From contig SICP01000008.1 of assembly GCA_009691415.1 (NCBI GenBank), positions 1 through 53,052 on the forward strand: a stretch of 53,052 nt of DNA, in the 5' to 3' direction. Made by a program: the position numbers and the translations under genes. This document shows positions 34,509-42,962 of this stretch, in pieces. Under the pieces are notes generated by a model. It did not search any database and was not told the DNA's origin. It worked only from the letters and a program-made list of their open reading frames with translations. How positions within the stretch are numbered: position 1 is the stretch's first letter; each line of letters begins with the position of its first letter. The DNA is from Candidatus Margulisiibacteriota bacterium (GTDB taxonomy: Bacteria > Margulisbacteria > Marinamargulisbacteria > SXXA01 > SICP01).

Positions 34509-35654
34509 TCATTTCAATCCAGAATAAATGTTTAGTAGAATAGGCTCCTGAATCTCCCAACATACTTCTTTTGCAATAGAAAGACACCTTGTATGCATCG
34601 TGTCATAAGGTATTTTCTTAATCTCATTAATCGCAGTTTCTAAATCTTTTATAGATTTTTCTTTAACCACTACACCTAATTGATTGTTTTCAACAAACCG
34701 TCTCATCTCTATTGCATTGGACGTTATAATAGGAAGTCCGGCTAGACAGTATTCAAATAACTTATTAGGTAAACAATAGTAATAACTCAAGCATGCGTCT
34801 GGAAATACCATCAAAGTGATACCGTAATCAGCTGAGGCCGTATATTCTAGAACCTGTTTTGGATGTACAGCAGGCATGAAGAAAATGGTATTGCATTTCT
34901 TAGAAGCTTCCTCTACCTGTGCCACAAAAGGACCATAGCCCATAAAAATCAGCACATTATTTTTATCCTTTAATTGTAGAAATGTATCTAGAATTAGTTC
35001 TAGACCACGATTATCTGAAATACTCCCTTGATAAATAAAAATCGTTTGATCGTCACGAATATTAAATCGTTCTCTAAATAAATTTCTCTTTTTACACTGC
35101 GCCAATTTTGGAGCATTCAGAATAACTGTAGGCTTTATGTTGGGATATGAAGCCTCATAATGTTTTGCAATTTCTGGAGAAACAACAATCGTATGATCCG
35201 AGAATTTAATAAAAAATCGTTCTACAATTTTTGCCGCGCGCTTGACTCCATGTCCCCATCCCACCCGCTCGGTTTCTAATTCATGGGCATCATAAACCAA
35301 TTTAGATTTTTTCCATATTTTGATGACTACACCCAATGGAAGTAATGAAAGATTATGAATTTGGACCACTTGTATGGGTTCATTCTTAATGATCTTTAGT
35401 ACACCTATCCAATACTTCAGTGTCTTTTGGATTTTACCTAGAAGAGTACTCATTTCTTCGCATTTCTTTCCGACACGAATAATTTCTCGCACCTCGTCCA
35501 GGCGTTGTTGCATAGGCAAGCCCTCACTCCCAATACCAATAAGCCATATTTTTTCAAAAAATTTGGCATTAGCCAAGGATTCCGTTTGTTTAAAGATCCG
35601 GCTTTCGTTTTGTAATGGAGAGGGATATAGATGTATATTAATTCCGGGTTTCAT
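34509..35654 (-). CDS. Glycosyltransferase family 4, paralogue 1
   Basis: The 381-residue GT-B enzyme has the C-terminal donor site with FIYQGSISDNRGLELIL, MGYGPFVAQVEEA and the acidic EYCLAGLPIITSNAIEM segment. It is strikingly similar along its full length to the protein at 37454-38587, for example YDAHELETERVGWG, DYGITLMVFPDACLSYYYC and AIEMRRFVE in both. The two are duplicates with diverged acceptor domains, so they probably add two related residues. The start overlaps the amidotransferase stop as ATGA. Confidence 0.88.
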   Translation of the reverse strand: MKPGINIHLYPSPLQNESRIFKQTESLANAKFFEKIWLIGIGSEGLPMQQRLDEVREIIRVGKKCEEMSTLLGKIQKTLKYWIGVLKIIKNEPIQVVQIHNLSLLPLGVVIKIWKKSKLVYDAHELETERVGWGHGVKRAAKIVERFFIKFSDHTIVVSPEIAKHYEASYPNIKPTVILNAPKLAQCKKRNLFRERFNIRDDQTIFIYQGSISDNRGLELILDTFLQLKDKNNVLIFMGYGPFVAQVEEASKKCNTIFFMPAVHPKQVLEYTASADYGITLMVFPDACLSYYYCLPNKLFEYCLAGLPIITSNAIEMRRFVENNQLGVVVKEKSIKDLETAINEIKKIPYDTMHTRCLSIAKEVCWEIQEPILLNIYSGLK

Positions 35655-36778
35655 ATGGATAGAATGTACTTCCTTACTAGCCTAAATAAGGGCTTTGCAT
35701 TATCAAATAACCAGCTCATATCTCCATATTCTTTATACGTTTTGGGAGGCATCGCCATATAGTGATCGAACATTTCTTGTTTGAGCCCCCATTTTTTTAG
35801 CAAGAATTCTTTATCTTCTTGCAAGCGCGTATCGTCATAGACTGATTTTCTAAGCGCTTTCAAGGCTTCGTCTCGCGTCATTTGTCCAGACAGAATGAGG
35901 CTTGAAAAATGGGGTAACCGTTTATCCATATTGAATTTTTTGAGCAAGATATATCCTTGGAAAAATCGTGTAAATATAGACTCGAAGTGTTTATAGCGAT
36001 GGTCTACCCAGCCTAATTCTTCTTGTATTAAGTGCTTAGCCTTGTCTATATTGTAATCAAAAAAATTGAGAATATTAATCAGTTTTTTCTTTTTAACAAA
36101 GGTATGCCAAACAAAACAAAATAGGCCCATTGCCGGAAATGTTTTCAGGGGTTTTGAACCGAATTTCCGATGAATATTTTTGATTAATGCGTAGGATTGA
36201 ATTTGATTGCCGCCCATCCATGACGCAGGCATAACGGCTTCGGTGCTAATGTTACTCCCCGTGATGATGTAACTAATGCCATACTTACTTGCCAATTTAT
36301 AGAGGATGGCACTAATGGCATGATCCGTTGGAATTTCCAAATTTGGCACAGATGACTTGAAAAATGACAGCTGTAAGTCTTTAAATTCTTCCCAGTTAAT
36401 CACGTGCGTATGTAAATCAATATCTAAAATCTTTAAAAGTTTTTCAATGTTATGCACAGCCAATTCGGCATTCCATCCATTGTCCAAATGAATAGCCAAT
36501 GGTCTGAGCCCTAATTTCTTCACGAGATAGGCAACATAGGTACTATCGACACCCCCGCTCACACCAATGATGCAGTCATAGGGCTTTCCTTTTCCGGCAT
36601 TCTTCATGGTTGTGACGACCTGATTTAAGCGACTCTCTCTTTCTTCTTGAGACAACAGTTCTTCACTTGCCTTTATATCGTAGGTTATACAATGATTGCA
36701 GACGCCTTGGATATTAAAACTGATTTCGGGATCGGTTGTATCCATGATGCAGCGTGAACATTGTTGATAGTTTCTCAT
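35651..36778 (-). CDS. wbuX: N-acetyl sugar amidotransferase (WbuX/WbpG/PseA family)
   Basis: The 375-residue ATP-PPase has Cys7/Cys10 and Cys27/Cys30, probably a zinc site, and the PP-loop SGGVDS (74-79). Further typical segments are HLDNGWNAELAVHNIE and ITGSNISTEAVMPASW. It uses ammonia, delivered by the HisH/HisF-like partners at 38640-40002, to turn the carboxylate of a sugar uronic acid into an amide. With the UDP-GlcNAc(3NAc)A route in this locus, the amide form of that sugar is the likely product. A 4-base overlap links it with the GT4 gene. Confidence 0.92.
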   Translation of the reverse strand: MRNYQQCSRCIMDTTDPEISFNIQGVCNHCITYDIKASEELLSQEERESRLNQVVTTMKNAGKGKPYDCIIGVSGGVDSTYVAYLVKKLGLRPLAIHLDNGWNAELAVHNIEKLLKILDIDLHTHVINWEEFKDLQLSFFKSSVPNLEIPTDHAISAILYKLASKYGISYIITGSNISTEAVMPASWMGGNQIQSYALIKNIHRKFGSKPLKTFPAMGLFCFVWHTFVKKKKLINILNFFDYNIDKAKHLIQEELGWVDHRYKHFESIFTRFFQGYILLKKFNMDKRLPHFSSLILSGQMTRDEALKALRKSVYDDTRLQEDKEFLLKKWGLKQEMFDHYMAMPPKTYKEYGDMSWLFDNAKPLFRLVRKYILSI

Positions 36779-36887
36779 TACATATCCCTTTCAAAATTTT
36801 TAAAAAATTGAATTACTGGTATTTACAGGATAAGGTAATTTCTTTCTCTCGCCAAGCGATAGTGAGCTGAATGCAAATCAAAAGAAT

Positions 36888-37457
36888 TTAGAATAACCGC
36901 CTTAGTACAAGCGTTATAAAAAATGCACTGAGAATAGAGAGCGCCGTTCCAGTTGCAATACGTTCTTTGGATGTACTCCAACGAACAGGCTCACCGGGTT
37001 TATCCACCACTTCGATCACATTTTTTTCTATCTCTACCTCTAATGATTCTGATATTTTTACTATATTTTTTATGTATAGGGCCAGAATTTCTTGACAGAG
37101 CTTGGGGTTTGTATTTTTGCATGATATCTCCCAAGTGTTATCTGGCATACGGGATATTAAAATATTTTTCGAAAGCTCAGCACACTTTCCTGCACTCGCT
37201 ATAGAAATATTTTGAGCTTTTGCCAAATCTGATAACACATTTTGTTTTATTAACTTACTATTAACAATTGAAATGAGATGGTGACCGGGCTCTCTTCTTC
37301 GCCTTTTTGGATTCAGCGCATCTCTTGAGTCAAGAATGAGGATAGAGGTCTTTGACACATATACTGAGGGGTTATTTTTGACAAAGATGAGGGTGGTTAA
37401 AATGCCGAAGAGCGTAAGGACACAGAATAGGAATATACCCCGCCATCTTTTTTTCAT
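36888..37457 (-). CDS. Small Wzz-like chain-length regulator, copy 1
   Basis: This 189-residue inner-membrane protein has one N-terminal helix (FLFCVLTLFGILTTLIFV), a periplasmic part, a proline-containing VVDKPGEPVRWS, and a second helix near the C-terminus, the layout of Wzz/PCP proteins. It is shorter than the usual 320-350 residues, with no long coiled-coil. The start at ATG 37457 overlaps the upstream GT4 stop as ATGA; the longer frame adds 25 unlikely residues. It should help set polymer length together with Wzy. A second small Wzz lies at 42276-42956. The 109 bases between this gene and wbuX contain nothing clear. Confidence 0.75.
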   Translation of the reverse strand: MKKRWRGIFLFCVLTLFGILTTLIFVKNNPSVYVSKTSILILDSRDALNPKRRRREPGHHLISIVNSKLIKQNVLSDLAKAQNISIASAGKCAELSKNILISRMPDNTWEISCKNTNPKLCQEILALYIKNIVKISESLEVEIEKNVIEVVDKPGEPVRWSTSKERIATGTALSILSAFFITLVLRRLF

Positions 37458-38587
37458 ACTATTTTTGAATAGAGGTCTACTAGTATTTTCTCTTGTACTT
37501 CCCAAGATACTTTCCTTGCTGCCCCTAAGCAATTTTCTCTTATTTGATCGTAGGGCATTTTCTTAATCTCTTCTATTGCCTCTTTTAGAGCCGCCACAGT
37601 TTTTTCCTTTACCACGACACCCAAGTCATTTTTTTCTACAAATCGACGCATCTCAATCGCATTAGAAGTAATGATGGGAAGACTTGCCATACAGTATTCA
37701 AATAATTTATTGGGTAGGCAGTAATAGTAGCTCAAGCATGCGTCGGGGAAAACCATAAGGGTAATACCATAATCAGCAGAAGAGCTATAGGCTAATACGT
37801 CTTCTGGAGAAACAGCTAGTTGAAAAAAAATCTGATTGCAAGATTTTGCTTTTTCTTGGACGATGGGGACCAACTCACCATACCCCATAAAAATAATCAC
37901 ATCCTTATCATTGCTAAGATCTTCAAAGGCATCTAGTATCAGCTCTAAGCCACGATTTTCTGAAATGCCCCCTTGGTAAATAAAAATATTTTGATTATCT
38001 CGAATCCCAAACTTCTCTCTAAAATAATTTTTTTTTTCTACTTGAGAAAACATGGGCGCGTTCAGAATTGTCACAGGCTTAATGTAGGGATAGAGTACCT
38101 GATAATGTCGGGCAATTTCTTCAGATACCACGATAGTTGCATCGGCAAATTTAATAAAAAATCTTTCCATTATTCTGGAAATTCTTTTCAGATGATTCCC
38201 CCACCCTACACGTTCAGTTTCTAACTCATGTGCATCATAAACTAATTTGGCTTTCTTCCAGAACTTAATCACAACACCTAGCGGAAGAATCGAAAGATTA
38301 TGAATTTGTACAACTTTGATATCCTTATCTTTGATTAGACCTATTATATTTTTCCAAAAAGTTAAAGTTTTCAAAACTTTCCATATGACGCCAGTCCTAT
38401 CTTCATAGCAGGTTTCCAGCCGGATAATTTTTCTTGTGCTATCCAACATTTCATCCTTGGCCAGATCCTTCTCCATAAGGCCTATCAACCATATATCTTC
38501 AAAAAGCTCTGCCTTCGCCAGAGATGCAGTCTCCTTTAAAATTCGGCTTTCGTTTTTCATATTTGAGGGATATATGTGTATGTTCAT
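37454..38587 (-). CDS. Glycosyltransferase family 4, paralogue 2
   Basis: This 377-residue GT-B enzyme is a close paralogue of the one at 34509-35654. The order of motifs is the same (VVQIHNLSILPLGVV, YDAHELETERVGWG, FIYQGGISENRGLELIL, DYGITLMVFPDAC), while parts of the N-terminal acceptor half differ. It lies 52 bases after the hisF-like gene and is coupled with the small Wzz gene. It probably transfers a HexNAc-type residue in the same repeat unit. Confidence 0.88.
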   Translation of the reverse strand: MNIHIYPSNMKNESRILKETASLAKAELFEDIWLIGLMEKDLAKDEMLDSTRKIIRLETCYEDRTGVIWKVLKTLTFWKNIIGLIKDKDIKVVQIHNLSILPLGVVIKFWKKAKLVYDAHELETERVGWGNHLKRISRIMERFFIKFADATIVVSEEIARHYQVLYPYIKPVTILNAPMFSQVEKKNYFREKFGIRDNQNIFIYQGGISENRGLELILDAFEDLSNDKDVIIFMGYGELVPIVQEKAKSCNQIFFQLAVSPEDVLAYSSSADYGITLMVFPDACLSYYYCLPNKLFEYCMASLPIITSNAIEMRRFVEKNDLGVVVKEKTVAALKEAIEEIKKMPYDQIRENCLGAARKVSWEVQEKILVDLYSKIV

Positions 38588-38639
38588 ATAGAAAAAACAA
38601 ACTTTCTTACAAGTTTAAAAACGGACTCACTTTTTATTT

Positions 38640-39398
38640 TCACAAAAAAACCTCTTCTAATTCTTGACTCGATGGGAAATTAATTAATACCGCTTTGTGG
38701 GGACCTTTATATACAAACATGCTTCCTGCGGCGACCGCTGAAGCACCCGCTTGAACTGCTTTCTTAAAATCTGCTACACAGCCTGCTCCACCACACGCAA
38801 TTACAGGTATTTTCAGTGTGCGTGTTACCTTAGAAATGAGTGAAAGATTGTATCCCTTCATTGTACCATCGTCATCTACGGGATAGAGTAATATTTCTCC
38901 TGCCCCGAATGCTTCTGCACGCTCTACATAGTCGGATAGTGTCATCTTGAGACATTTTTTTTCGGAGGGGTTATACACTTTGTAGTTTCCGAATAAATCT
39001 TTTTTGACGTTAATGGCCACCACAATACTTTGAGACCCAAAAGTTGTAGCTGCTTCACGAATCAGTGTGGGGTTTTCAATCGCTGCTGAATTTATCGCAA
39101 TTTTTTCAATACCAATTTTAAATATTTTTCTCATTTGCTCAATATTTTTTACCCCTCCACCATAACAAATCGGCATAAAACATTCTTTGGCAATATCGGA
39201 GATATAGTTGTAGTCCGGCTCTTTTTTTTGTGTGCTTGCACTGATGTCGAGAAATACAAGCTCATCTACGCGCTTATCATTAAAGATTTTGACAGCATTT
39301 ATAGGATCGCCAATATAAGTTGGATTTTTGAATTTAACTGTTTTGACCAGGCCTTTATTTTGTAACAATAATGTCGGAATAACTCTGATCCTAAGCAT
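38640..39398 (-). CDS. wbuZ: HisF-like ammonia-channelling partner for sugar amidation (WbuZ)
   Basis: The 252-residue (beta/alpha)8 barrel is related to imidazole glycerol phosphate synthase HisF: RVIPTLLLQNKGLVKT, FLDISAS, CYGGGVKN, KIAINSAA and ACGGAGCVADF are the half-barrel motifs. In this setting, next to HisH- and WbuX-like genes, it forms the glutaminase complex that feeds ammonia to the amidotransferase, not histidine biosynthesis. The start is ATG 39398, seven bases after GGAG, overlapping the hisH-like stop by eight bases. Confidence 0.88.
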   Translation of the reverse strand: MLRIRVIPTLLLQNKGLVKTVKFKNPTYIGDPINAVKIFNDKRVDELVFLDISASTQKKEPDYNYISDIAKECFMPICYGGGVKNIEQMRKIFKIGIEKIAINSAAIENPTLIREAATTFGSQSIVVAINVKKDLFGNYKVYNPSEKKCLKMTLSDYVERAEAFGAGEILLYPVDDDGTMKGYNLSLISKVTRTLKIPVIACGGAGCVADFKKAVQAGASAVAAGSMFVYKGPHKAVLINFPSSQELEEVFL

Positions 39399-40002
39399 CG
39401 GCAAGCTCCGCAAAGTTCTTCATCAATTGCATGCCAAATTGATGGCTTTTTTCTGGGTGGAATTGCACTCCCATAACATTATCTTTTTGTATTGCGCTAT
39501 CAAATTCGCAAATATAATTTGTAGTCGTCAACGTATCCGTGGGATTCTCGCATTTAACATAATAGGAATGCACAAAATAAAATCTTGCGTCCTCCTCCAG
39601 ATTATCGATTAAGGCATGACTCTTTTTTTTAGTCACACTATTCCATCCCATATGTGGAATTTTCATTGTATCGCTTTGAAATTTGATTGTTTGGGCGTCA
39701 ATAAACCCGAGCCCTGACTCATGGCCTTCTTCGCTCCCATTTGTCAATAGCTGCATACCAAGGCAAATGCCCAAAATGGGAACCTTATCGGTTATAACCC
39801 GTTCAATTAGAAGTTCTTTAAGACCACTTTCATTGAGATTTTTCATTGCATTATCAAACGACCCAACACCTGGAAGGATAATTTTTTTGGCAACCTTTAA
39901 ATCCTCGGCACTGGATAGTACAGTTACTGATTTCCCAATTTTTTTTAGCATATTCAGAACAGAACCTAAATTGCACAAATCTAAATCAATTATGGTTATC
40001 AT
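39391..40002 (-). CDS. wbuY: HisH-like glutamine amidotransferase for sugar amidation (WbuY)
   Basis: This 203-residue class I glutaminase has the oxyanion motif LPGVGSFDNAM, the nucleophile Cys80 in LGICLGMQLL and the catalytic His182/Glu184 in FHPEKSHQF. It releases ammonia from glutamine for the HisF-like barrel. ATGA overlap with the wzy stop upstream and 8-base overlap with the HisF-like gene downstream show a single operon. Its position apart from any other his gene argues for sugar amidation. Confidence 0.9.
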   Translation of the reverse strand: MITIIDLDLCNLGSVLNMLKKIGKSVTVLSSAEDLKVAKKIILPGVGSFDNAMKNLNESGLKELLIERVITDKVPILGICLGMQLLTNGSEEGHESGLGFIDAQTIKFQSDTMKIPHMGWNSVTKKKSHALIDNLEEDARFYFVHSYYVKCENPTDTLTTTNYICEFDSAIQKDNVMGVQFHPEKSHQFGMQLMKNFAELADA

Positions 40003-41297
40003 ATAAGCTTGTTCGATTCCATAGTTTCAGGCACACAGGGCAGCAGATAAATAATGAGCAAGGATACCACAAATCCATTACCTATTATAGCGCTTATCAA
40101 GCCTGTGCTATTCAATGCCAATGTTGGCATCAAAATAGTTCCCGCAACCAGTTCTTTTTCTTTATTTTTGGCAAGGCAATCTATAGCTCCAAGCCACAAA
40201 CAGAGTAGCAGCGTATTTATTAACATTCCAATGAACCCAGCGTCTGAGAACCCATCAGCAAACATAGATGCATTTGCGTGCGCTTTTCTCTCTCTATAGA
40301 ATTCCCATCCAATCTCCCCTGGGATATCTTTTTTATAGTTTGATTTTGAAAAAAGTTTTATAGGGAAATGTGAGGAAAAATAGTCATATGGATGTTCAAG
40401 AAAAAAACTATAGTAATAAAAATATAGCTGACTTGGAACAAGAAATGTTCTGCGCACTGAAAATGTCGTCATTATTGGGGGCAAATTATACTGGCTTTCC
40501 ACTGCAACTGGAATCAAAACCATAAAAACTGTAAATACGCCTAGTAAGTAAAATGTAAAGTTTTTGTAAAATTTCCTTAATCCAAAATAACATATCATGA
40601 AGATGGGCGGGGTAAATATATGCGATTTCATTCCTGCCGTTGCAAATAGAAATATCTGTATTATTAAAGCAAAAATGATCCACAATGGTTTCTTACGCAA
40701 CATCCCTATTGCTAAGATTACAACGCAAATCACATTTGCTTGCCACCCTAAAAAATACGCTATCCCTCTACTTGTTTTTACAGCAAAATCATCCCGAAGC
40801 GCATAAATTTCTTGGCCTGATAATGAAGGGATTTTCGTGGTAATTCCATAGGTTTTAACAATTAAAAATAATGTTATGGTCGTAAAAAAAAAGAGACATA
40901 CTACGAGATAAGTTTTAGAGTATTTTAATTGCTTCAGGCTTATTACAGGTACGATATTAAATCGAGTACTCGCACCGATTAGCATCATACATACTGTCAT
41001 TTTTAGTATTGAAGGTAATAAGAATTCCTTATTATTTGCAAAGACACAGGTTGCCGGAATGTAGGCGAAAATAAAAAGAAGAATAAAGACAAACTGGGAT
41101 GGCTTGAATGGTTTATTGATGCTTACAAATAAGGCAAGTATAAAGATAAGAACGTAAGAGAGTACATATTCTAAATAGTTATGGGGATTATTAACAATCC
41201 CCACATAAGCGAAAAATTTACTAGTCCATACATACCCAACATCAAGAGATAGACGAAATAATGCAGAAAAAAATAGTAGATAGAATAAGTTTATCAT
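39999..41297 (-). CDS. wzy: O-antigen polymerase, Wzy-like
   Basis: The 432-residue protein has about 11-12 hydrophobic helices and a large periplasmic loop between late helices (about residues 280-345) with SVRRTFLVPSQLYFYYYSFF and ANASMFADGFSDAGFIGML. Both match the region in Wzy polymerases where conserved Arg and Asp residues act. It would join repeat units in the periplasm. It is the first gene of the 16-kb minus-strand operon. Only 48 bases separate its ATG from the end of IS copy B, so its promoter region may have been changed by the insertion. Confidence 0.82.
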   Translation of the reverse strand: MINLFYLLFFSALFRLSLDVGYVWTSKFFAYVGIVNNPHNYLEYVLSYVLIFILALFVSINKPFKPSQFVFILLFIFAYIPATCVFANNKEFLLPSILKMTVCMMLIGASTRFNIVPVISLKQLKYSKTYLVVCLFFFTTITLFLIVKTYGITTKIPSLSGQEIYALRDDFAVKTSRGIAYFLGWQANVICVVILAIGMLRKKPLWIIFALIIQIFLFATAGMKSHIFTPPIFMICYFGLRKFYKNFTFYLLGVFTVFMVLIPVAVESQYNLPPIMTTFSVRRTFLVPSQLYFYYYSFFLEHPYDYFSSHFPIKLFSKSNYKKDIPGEIGWEFYRERKAHANASMFADGFSDAGFIGMLINTLLLCLWLGAIDCLAKNKEKELVAGTILMPTLALNSTGLISAIIGNGFVVSLLIIYLLPCVPETMESNKLI

Positions 41298-41417
41298 AGG
41301 GTGCTTGAACGTAGTTTACTATAACTCAACTATCTTTTCTATGTTGGGGCTATTGTAAAACAGACTAAAAAGAGAACATTTCTTAAATTCCCATAAAAGC
41401 CGTAAAAAGCCATGAAG

Positions 41418-41426
41418 TTATCCACA
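41418..41426 (+). promoter_or_regulatory. DnaA-box-like 9-mer in IS copy B
   Basis: TTATCCACA, identical to the strong DnaA-box consensus and placed exactly as in copy A (156-164). Conservation between two diverged copies suggests it is under constraint within the element. Confidence 0.35.
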
Positions 41427-41435
41427 GAATTGATG

Positions 41436-41462
41436 AAATTCTCACATTTTTTTGTGAGAATT
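41436..41462 (-). terminator. Hairpin after the transposase of IS copy B
   Basis: Counterpart of the hairpin in copy A: arms AAATTCTCACA and TGTGAGAATT around a T-rich loop, 34 bases beyond the transposase stop. Stem sequence is kept while the loop and flanks differ. Confidence 0.45.
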
Positions 41463-41495
41463 CAGAGAACTAGGTGTAGATTTCCCTATGGGGCG

Positions 41496-41870
41496 CTATG
41501 CCCCTTGAAAAAGAGGTGGTGAATTGATGGAGACAAGGCGCTTGATGTTCCAAACAATGGCATCGAGAAATAACTGCATCTGAATGTTAGCTAAGTCTCG
41601 ATAACGTGCCCGTTTTTCAAATTTAGAGAAACCACCTTCATGAGTAGATCTCATCGCACTCCTCCAGCGATCGAGATCTTTGTTTTTAGCCTTCATATTT
41701 TGTTTCAGAATAGCAGCGCTATGGGCACCTCGTTTTTTCATGACATTCTGTGCTTTGGCTAAACAATAGGCTTTGTCAGCGAAGACCATTTCCCCGTTTC
41801 TAGGGCAGACATGTCGAAAGCCTTCCTGATCTGAAATAAATGCCATTTTTTTCCTCCCTGTTAGTAACAC
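41496..41870 (-). pseudogene. IS5-type transposase, C-terminal part only
   Basis: The frame gives up to 124 residues ending in FLDAIVWNIKRL...PPLFQGA. The segment GEMVFADKAYCLAKAQ looks like the region of the third-domain Asp of DDE transposases, and RSTHEGGFSKFEKRARYRDL like the Glu-containing helix of IS5 enzymes. The N-terminal two thirds, with at least one catalytic Asp, are missing, so it cannot work alone. By chance or not, a GGGAGG lies seven bases before the internal ATG at 41846. Confidence 0.78.
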
Positions 41871-42474
41871 GGGAGCAGATATTCAGAGTGCCGCCATACC
41901 AATGGCAAAAAAAGAATCCACGCTCAGAATCGGGTCTTTCAATTGGATAGAGTCAAATATTAAGTCACTCTTTTTTTCAAACGATTACGATATATTGGTT
42001 ACTTCAACAACATTGATTTATTTAAATCCAGAGGAACACAGACGGTTTTTCATACAGGTTCTTCCCACTATAAAGTGTACTTTAATTTTAGTAGAGATGG
42101 CCTCCTTAACAGAACAAGTGTTTGAATCTCATTTCTTTGCACATCCTTACGAAAATATTTTTGATACGCCCCTCTTTTCTGGATTCAAAATAGAAAAGAA
42201 GAGGCTTGATTATGAGCCGTGGAAGTCTGAGGGAAATTATTCTGCTTTTGTCTTTACACTGACACGAATTCAAAATTATTTTTTTCCAGATTTTGTTTTT
42301 AGGAATTCTCTAAAAGTTGCGACTCCTTCCGTTATCAAAGCGAGCCCAACACCAAAAAATGAAAATAGAATGCTCGCGATAACAATATTTAACAGTTTTT
42401 TAGGTTTTAGTGGTTTTTTAGGCATTATCGGGGCATCAAGAATTGTTACTATTTTCTTATTCTCTGACAGCTGA
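41866..42474 (+). pseudogene. SAM-dependent methyltransferase remnant
   Basis: The open frame starts next to the IS remnant and reads GADIQSAAIPMAKKES, then a strand like FSNDYDILVTSTTLIYLNPEE and later SGFKIEKKRLDYEPW. This pattern fits the SAM-binding half and C-terminus of a class I methyltransferase (acidic DIQ loop, then a motif IV-like strand). The start with motif I is missing. Beyond about 42270 the frame only mirrors the opposite-strand wzz gene and makes no sense, so the original 3' end is probably also lost. I read it as a gene fragment left after IS insertion or deletion. Confidence 0.55.
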
Positions 42475-42956
42475 AGCTCTTCGTTAAATCTGGAAATTTC
42501 CTGCAAATACTTTTCTACAATAACGATGCCAAGCTTAGGGTCCTTGCACTCATACGTTATACTAAAGAGACTATTTTTATCTTTCTTTATTGCAATTGCA
42601 TTCTTCATATTCAATTCTTTTATTGCTTTTTCTTTGGTCATGCCTTTTGGCAGCATAGGCATCACATCTTCCAGGACAGCAGACTGGATTCTTCGGCTTT
42701 CAACTAAGGCAATAACGTAGTTTCCAAAATCGGGAGCACTATCTGCACCGAGTAAAGCAGCATAGCCCCCAATATGCGAACCTTGAAGCGGTAAAAAAAA
42801 TGTTGCGTTGATCAAAAATATTTTAGATGTAATCGTATTGTAATAAAGAGCCGTAGATATTCCGATTGCAATGGTCATAAGAATAAGTATTTTTCTTTTC
42901 CAGAAAATGTAGAAACAGTCTATAAATGTTATTTCTGATTCACTTTCACTACGCAT
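42276..42956 (-). CDS. Small Wzz-like chain-length regulator, copy 2
   Basis: The 226-residue protein has an N-terminal helix (ILILMTIAIGISTALYY), a periplasmic domain, a proline-rich ILDAPIMPKKPLKPKK, and a second helix before the C-terminus (LNIVIASILFSFFGVGLALI), as in Wzz/PCP proteins. It is of the short type, as is copy 1 at 36888-37457, but they are only distantly similar. It follows the phosphoglycosyl transferase gene by six bases in the operon that starts with the DegT gene. Confidence 0.8.
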   Translation of the reverse strand: MRSESESEITFIDCFYIFWKRKILILMTIAIGISTALYYNTITSKIFLINATFFLPLQGSHIGGYAALLGADSAPDFGNYVIALVESRRIQSAVLEDVMPMLPKGMTKEKAIKELNMKNAIAIKKDKNSLFSITYECKDPKLGIVIVEKYLQEISRFNEELQLSENKKIVTILDAPIMPKKPLKPKKLLNIVIASILFSFFGVGLALITEGVATFREFLKTKSGKK

Positions 42957-42962
42957 CTTTTT

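Larger units (their letters stand above)
41346..41865 (-). mobile_element. 5'-truncated IS5-type element (copy B)
   Basis: This remnant keeps the right end of the same IS family as at 1-237, in opposite orientation. It has the terminal repeat (GGGGCTATTGTAAAACAGAC from 41346), the hairpin, the DnaA-box 9-mer and the last third of the transposase. The left part is missing and the sequence changes into a methyltransferase remnant around 41855-41870. The two copies differ at many positions, so they are not a recent duplication. Confidence 0.8.

Noticed and set aside
38640-40002. Histidine biosynthesis genes hisH and hisF
   Set aside because: No other his genes are near, and a WbuX-type sugar amidotransferase lies in the same operon, so the pair most likely serves sugar amidation.
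1-41865. Composite transposon bounded by the two IS copies
   Set aside because: The copies are clearly diverged, copy B is truncated and the segment holds core metabolic genes such as sucAB-lpd.
42276-42474. C-terminal 66 residues of the methyltransferase remnant as real protein
   Set aside because: They are the antisense of the well-supported wzz gene and show no methyltransferase pattern.
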